Program-made: the position numbers and the translations under genes | NCBI GenBank assembly: GCA_027011835.1 | Contig: JALUZN010000464.1 | Location: forward strand, 1 to 17,856 | From: Draconibacterium sp. | Lineage (GTDB): Bacteria; Bacteroidota; Bacteroidia; Bacteroidales; Prolixibacteraceae | Direction: 5' to 3' | Length of the DNA stretch: 17,856 bases | The notes under the pieces: model-generated | Told to the model about the DNA's origin: nothing | Databases searched by the model: none | What the model saw: the letters and a program-made list of their open reading frames with translations, nothing else | Shown here: positions 15,388 through 17,856 of the stretch, one piece after another | How positions within the stretch are numbered: the first letter of the stretch is position 1 | How the letters are laid out: every line of letters begins with the position of its first letter

Positions 15388-16764
15388 CTAAACTTTTTCG
15401 AGTTCAACCGAAAAGTGCCGCATAATCGGAGCTTCTCGCTTTATTCTGAATCCTGTTTCAATCGATTCGCGGCGGTCGAAAATATTCTTTAATGCCATGG
15501 CAACAACATCCATGTGGTTGTTTGTGTAGGTGCGGCGCGGAATTGCCAGTCGCAGCATTTCAAGGCGCGGGTAGCGATTCTCTTTGGTTTCGGGGTCGCG
15601 GTCGGCTAAAAGTGTTCCCACCTCAACACCCCGCACTCCCGCTTCGAGATACAACTCAATGGCTAATGTTTGTGCTATATACTCCTCTTTTGGTACATGT
15701 TGCAAAAATTTTGTAGCATCAATAAAAACAGCATGCCCTCCAATAGGTTTCTGAACCGGAATGTGCCAGTTAATGAGTTTGTTACCCAAATAGTTGACTT
15801 GTCCAATGCGGTTTCCAAGATAGTGCCCGTCGGTAATTTCGTGCAATCCAACGGCAAGTGCGTTCATGTCGCGCCCTGCCATTCCACCGTACGTATTAAA
15901 TCCTTCGAACATAATATTAAAAACCGACGCCTGCTTAAATAACTCTTCGGTTCTCATGGCCATAAAACCGCCAATATTTACTATGCCGTCTTTTTTGCTG
16001 CTCATGGTCATTGCATCGGCATACGAATACATTTCAAGCACAATTTGTTTGATTGATTTGTTCCGGTATTCCTCTTCGCGCTGTTGAATAAACCAGGCAT
16101 TCTCGGCAAAACGTGCCGAGTCGAAAACAACTTTAACACCATATTTTTTCGACAGTGCCGAAACTTCCCGAAGATTCCTCATCGATACCGGCTGCCCCCC
16201 CGAAGTGTTACAGGTTAATGTTACAATTATCATTGGTATTTTTTCGGTATCGATGGTTGAATAGACCGTTTCAAGTTTGCTGAGGTCGATGTTCCCTTTG
16301 AACGGATGTTCCGATTCGGTATCAAATGCCTCGTCGATTGTACAATCTACCGTGCGTGCATTCCGGAACTCGATGTGCCCTTTTGTAGTGTCGAAATGGC
16401 TGTTGCCGGGAATAACATCGTTCTCTTTTACCAACACCGAAAAGAGCACATTCTCGGCTGCTCGTCCCTGATGAGTGGGCAAAAAATAATCGAATCCAAA
16501 AATATTTTTTATTGCATCTTTTAAATTAAAATACGATGATGAGCCGGCATAACTTTCGTCGCCGGTCATTAGTGCTGCCCACTGTTGGTCGCTCATTGCG
16601 CCGGTACCACTATCGGTTAACAGGTCGATGTAAACCTGTTCGCTTCGCAGGTTAAACAAGTTATAATTGGCAGCTTTTATCCACTCTTCGCGCTGCTTCC
16701 GTGTGCTTCGGTAAATGGGTTCAACCATTTTTATTTTATACGATTCGGCAAATGGTAATTCCAT
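15388..16764 (-). CDS. tnaA: Tryptophanase (tryptophan indole-lyase)
   Basis: A PLP-dependent beta-eliminating lyase that splits L-tryptophan into indole, pyruvate and ammonia in the cytoplasm. Family marks: QGR (99-101), DSARFAENA (215-223) with D215 for the PLP nitrogen, MSSKKD with K258 as the Schiff-base lysine, and IPRRTYTNNHMD near 409-419. Three residues separate it from its sister enzyme tyrosine phenol-lyase and all point to tryptophanase. D125 in HFDTTKGH replaces the lyase's Thr124, V382 in VEVG replaces Arg381, and H450 in MRHF corresponds to E. coli His463. At 458 residues it lacks the ~15-residue insertion of E. coli TnaA after residue 113. Free-standing: no tnaB-type permease follows, although an AGCS symporter lies nearby. 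Confidence 0.9.
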   Translation of the reverse strand: MELPFAESYKIKMVEPIYRSTRKQREEWIKAANYNLFNLRSEQVYIDLLTDSGTGAMSDQQWAALMTGDESYAGSSSYFNLKDAIKNIFGFDYFLPTHQGRAAENVLFSVLVKENDVIPGNSHFDTTKGHIEFRNARTVDCTIDEAFDTESEHPFKGNIDLSKLETVYSTIDTEKIPMIIVTLTCNTSGGQPVSMRNLREVSALSKKYGVKVVFDSARFAENAWFIQQREEEYRNKSIKQIVLEMYSYADAMTMSSKKDGIVNIGGFMAMRTEELFKQASVFNIMFEGFNTYGGMAGRDMNALAVGLHEITDGHYLGNRIGQVNYLGNKLINWHIPVQKPIGGHAVFIDATKFLQHVPKEEYIAQTLAIELYLEAGVRGVEVGTLLADRDPETKENRYPRLEMLRLAIPRRTYTNNHMDVVAMALKNIFDRRESIETGFRIKREAPIMRHFSVELEKV

Positions 16765-16929
16765 AATTAATATTTTTTTTGAGGAATTAATAAAAAAAGA
16801 ATACTTCAGAAAAAAGGAATTTATTGGGAGTTACTATGCCGGAAAAGCATCGCGGTTTTTAATATTTGTGAACTTTATATGGGGCGAAACAACTATTTCA
16901 AATAAAAAAATCATTTCTGTTATTTTGCA

Positions 16930-16960
16930 CAAACATATAAAGTTTTTTTCAGTATAACAA
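16930..16960 (-). promoter_or_regulatory. Promoter candidate for tnaA
   Basis: On the minus strand, TATGTTTG (16937-16930) matches TAnnTTTG with a TTG (16960-16958) 20 nt upstream. Transcription would begin near 16923 and give a leader of about 160 nt before the tnaA start. The elements lie only 10 nt beyond the folK stop, so tnaA probably has its own promoter. Confidence 0.4.
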
Positions 16961-16968
16961 TGATATTT

Positions 16969-17340
16969 CTAAGGAATTAATTCTGCCACAAGTTTCTGCA
17001 GGAAATCGCGCGTATAATAGTCTTTATCAACTATTTCTCCGTTCCATGTTATTATGTCGAGGTCGATGCAGCGCGAGCTGAACTTTGGTTTTGTACGGTC
17101 GCGACCAATCAAATTTTCAATGTTTTTCAATAGTTTATTTAATTCCGTTTTTCCCAATTCTGTTTCAATTCTTACTGCGCCGTTTGTAAACCACGAACTG
17201 GTGTTTATACCTATTGGTTTTGTTTTCAAAAATTTGGAACTCTTTAAAACAGTTACCTCTGTTTTTAAAATCTCCATCGTTTTTTTTATGTTCTTTTCAG
17301 CATCGATGTTTGACCCGATTCCTATTATGCAAATATTCAT
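16969..17340 (-). CDS. folK: 2-amino-4-hydroxy-6-hydroxymethyldihydropteridine pyrophosphokinase (HPPK), short form
   Basis: Transfers pyrophosphate from ATP to 6-hydroxymethyl-7,8-dihydropterin in folate synthesis (cytoplasm). The protein starts MNICIIGIGSNI, the usual HPPK beginning. Active-site residues line up: N53 (FTNGAV), R80 in IGRDR, R90, and the magnesium pair D93 and D95 in RCIDLDIITW. At 123 residues it is shorter than typical enzymes of about 150-165. The variable loop regions are trimmed, but the final RDFLQKLVAELIP still resembles the family's R-x-FV-x-x-PL-x-E-(I/L)-x-P end, so it is probably functional and not broken. No folP or folB gene is adjacent. It is followed on the same strand, after 204 bp, by tnaA. 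Confidence 0.85.
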   Translation of the reverse strand: MNICIIGIGSNIDAEKNIKKTMEILKTEVTVLKSSKFLKTKPIGINTSSWFTNGAVRIETELGKTELNKLLKNIENLIGRDRTKPKFSSRCIDLDIITWNGEIVDKDYYTRDFLQKLVAELIP

Positions 17341-17480
17341 TCGTATATAATTAAATTAAAATACTGTAATTCATACAGATAAACATACAAGTCGAAATTG
17401 TAATTCTTGACCCATGGAACTCGCATGCACAATTTATACATAAACTTTTGTGTTTTGTCGACTATGCTCGTTTCATTATG

Positions 17481-17750
17481 TTATCGCTTTTTTGCGAGGA
17501 TATAATTTGCCTCTTTGTTATTAGTCATACCCTGACGGGAAGTCAGGGCATGACGCAGATTTACATTTTTTGGTAAAAGATTCTCCTTTATCAATAAATC
17601 ATAATCAATTAGCTTTCCTTTTCTTACTCCTAAAAAATCTCTCATCGAAGAAAATTCCCAATCTTCAGCTTTCTCAACCAATTTCGAAACTACCGGGTGT
17701 TGATGAATATATTCAATACAAGTTTCCAAATAATACCAATTTAATTTCAA
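17481..17750 (-). pseudogene. REP-associated tyrosine transposase (Y1_Tnp), 5'-truncated remnant
   Basis: The up to 89 codons encode only the C-terminal part of a Y1/IS200-like REP-associated transposase (RAYT). The family pattern is ETCIEYIHQHPVVSKLV followed by AEDWEFSSMRDFLG and RKGKLIDYD. The N-terminal HUH motif and catalytic Tyr region (about 100 residues) are missing. In-frame upstream sequence hits a stop (TAG) within a few codons, and the apparent start is a TTG. The part after KNVNL is encoded by a REP-like palindrome (17524-17554), reading RHALTSRQGMT. Another element's start codon lies 30 bp upstream on the opposite strand, so an insertion may have cut the gene. It is not expected to be active. 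Confidence 0.75.
17524..17554 (-). repeat. REP-like hairpin within the transposase remnant
   Basis: GTCATACCCTGAC (17524-17536) and GTCAGGGCATGAC (17542-17554) form 13-bp arms around a 5-nt loop. The single non-Watson-Crick position (17529/17549) becomes a G-U wobble in RNA from the minus strand, the coding strand of the remnant. Palindromes of this type are the usual substrate of REP-associated transposases. Confidence 0.65.
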
Positions 17751-17780
17751 AACACCCTAAATAATTTGTATATTTACTGC

Positions 17781-17856
17781 ATGGGTAAACGAACAGTAAT
17801 TATAATAAAAGAAAGCCTGAATGAATTGAATGTTTTGTACAAACAAACCAGAAAGC
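17781..17856 (+). CDS. N-terminus of an unidentified protein, possibly an IS630-type transposase (runs off window)
   Basis: An ATG at 17781 opens a frame that continues to the window end: MGKRTVIIIKESLNELNVLY and a few more residues (25 in all). The KES-x-x-EL-x-x-LY-x-x-(T/S)-x-K beginning resembles the N-terminus I associate with IS630-family transposases and related helix-turn-helix proteins. Twenty-five residues are too few to be sure. It is divergent from the truncated transposase remnant and only 30 bp away, which fits one mobile element having inserted into another. The gene could equally be an ordinary DNA-binding protein. Confidence 0.35.
   Translation, partial: MGKRTVIIIKESLNELNVLYKQTRK

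Noticed and set aside
15388..16764. Tyrosine phenol-lyase as the identity of the beta-eliminating lyase
   Set aside because: The lyase-specific Thr124 and Arg381 equivalents are Asp125 and Val382, and the tryptophanase His463 equivalent (H450) is present.
16834..16914. A 26-codon upstream ORF in the tnaA leader, considered as a TnaC-like regulatory peptide
   Set aside because: It has no Trp codon, no rho-type C-rich region and no visible hairpin after it, so it lacks the features of TnaC attenuation.

Overview
This window looks like a chromosomal segment of an anaerobic, fermentative member of the Bacteroidota (Bacteroidales/Marinilabiliales-like). Several things point there. Start codons lack Shine-Dalgarno sequences. 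Promoter-like boxes match the phylum-specific TAnnTTTG (-7) pattern, with a TTG about 20 nt upstream. There are lipoproteins of Bacteroidota type (an M3 peptidase and a GH95 glycosidase), a DUF2797 protein, a trimeric [FeFe]-hydrogenase, a tryptophanase and the remains of a REP-associated transposase. This assignment is an inference from content; no rRNA or other phylogenetic marker is present.

Left part (1-6760, + strand): the 3' part of fabD (fatty-acid synthesis), an M3 metallopeptidase lipoprotein followed by a strong terminator (3042-3071), then a compact three-gene operon for a NAD-linked [FeFe]-hydrogenase (NuoE-like, NuoF-like and catalytic subunits). The operon is preceded by a promoter-like box and a perfect 16-nt palindrome that could be an operator. 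The NuoF-like subunit is short and lacks the extra iron-sulfur domains of bifurcating HydB proteins. The catalytic subunit has Ser where the prototype enzymes have an H-cluster cubane ligand Cys.

Middle (6761-12025, - strand): an AT-rich type II restriction-modification pair (methyltransferase then endonuclease, overlapping) sits between the hydrogenase operon and a pair of host-like genes, a GH95 alpha-L-fucosidase-like lipoprotein and a DUF2797 protein. The RM pair is probably a horizontally acquired insertion.

Right part (12026-17856): a GC-richer leader or small-RNA candidate ends in an intrinsic terminator just before a secreted alpha/beta-hydrolase, which is followed by a sodium:alanine/glycine (AGCS) symporter on the + strand. 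An AT-rich stretch then carries a degenerate 32-nt direct repeat and a tiny lipoprotein-like ORF, ending in a 14-bp-stem terminator. On the - strand lie folK and tryptophanase (tnaA). The right edge is mobile-element debris: a 5'-truncated Y1/REP-associated transposase with a REP-like hairpin inside its 3' coding region, next to the first codons of another possible transposase.

Together the genes describe peptide and amino-acid catabolism (peptidase, AGCS symporter, tryptophanase giving indole, pyruvate and ammonia) and glycan trimming (GH95), with reducing equivalents disposed of as H2. The hydrogenase maturases HydE, HydF and HydG are not in the window.
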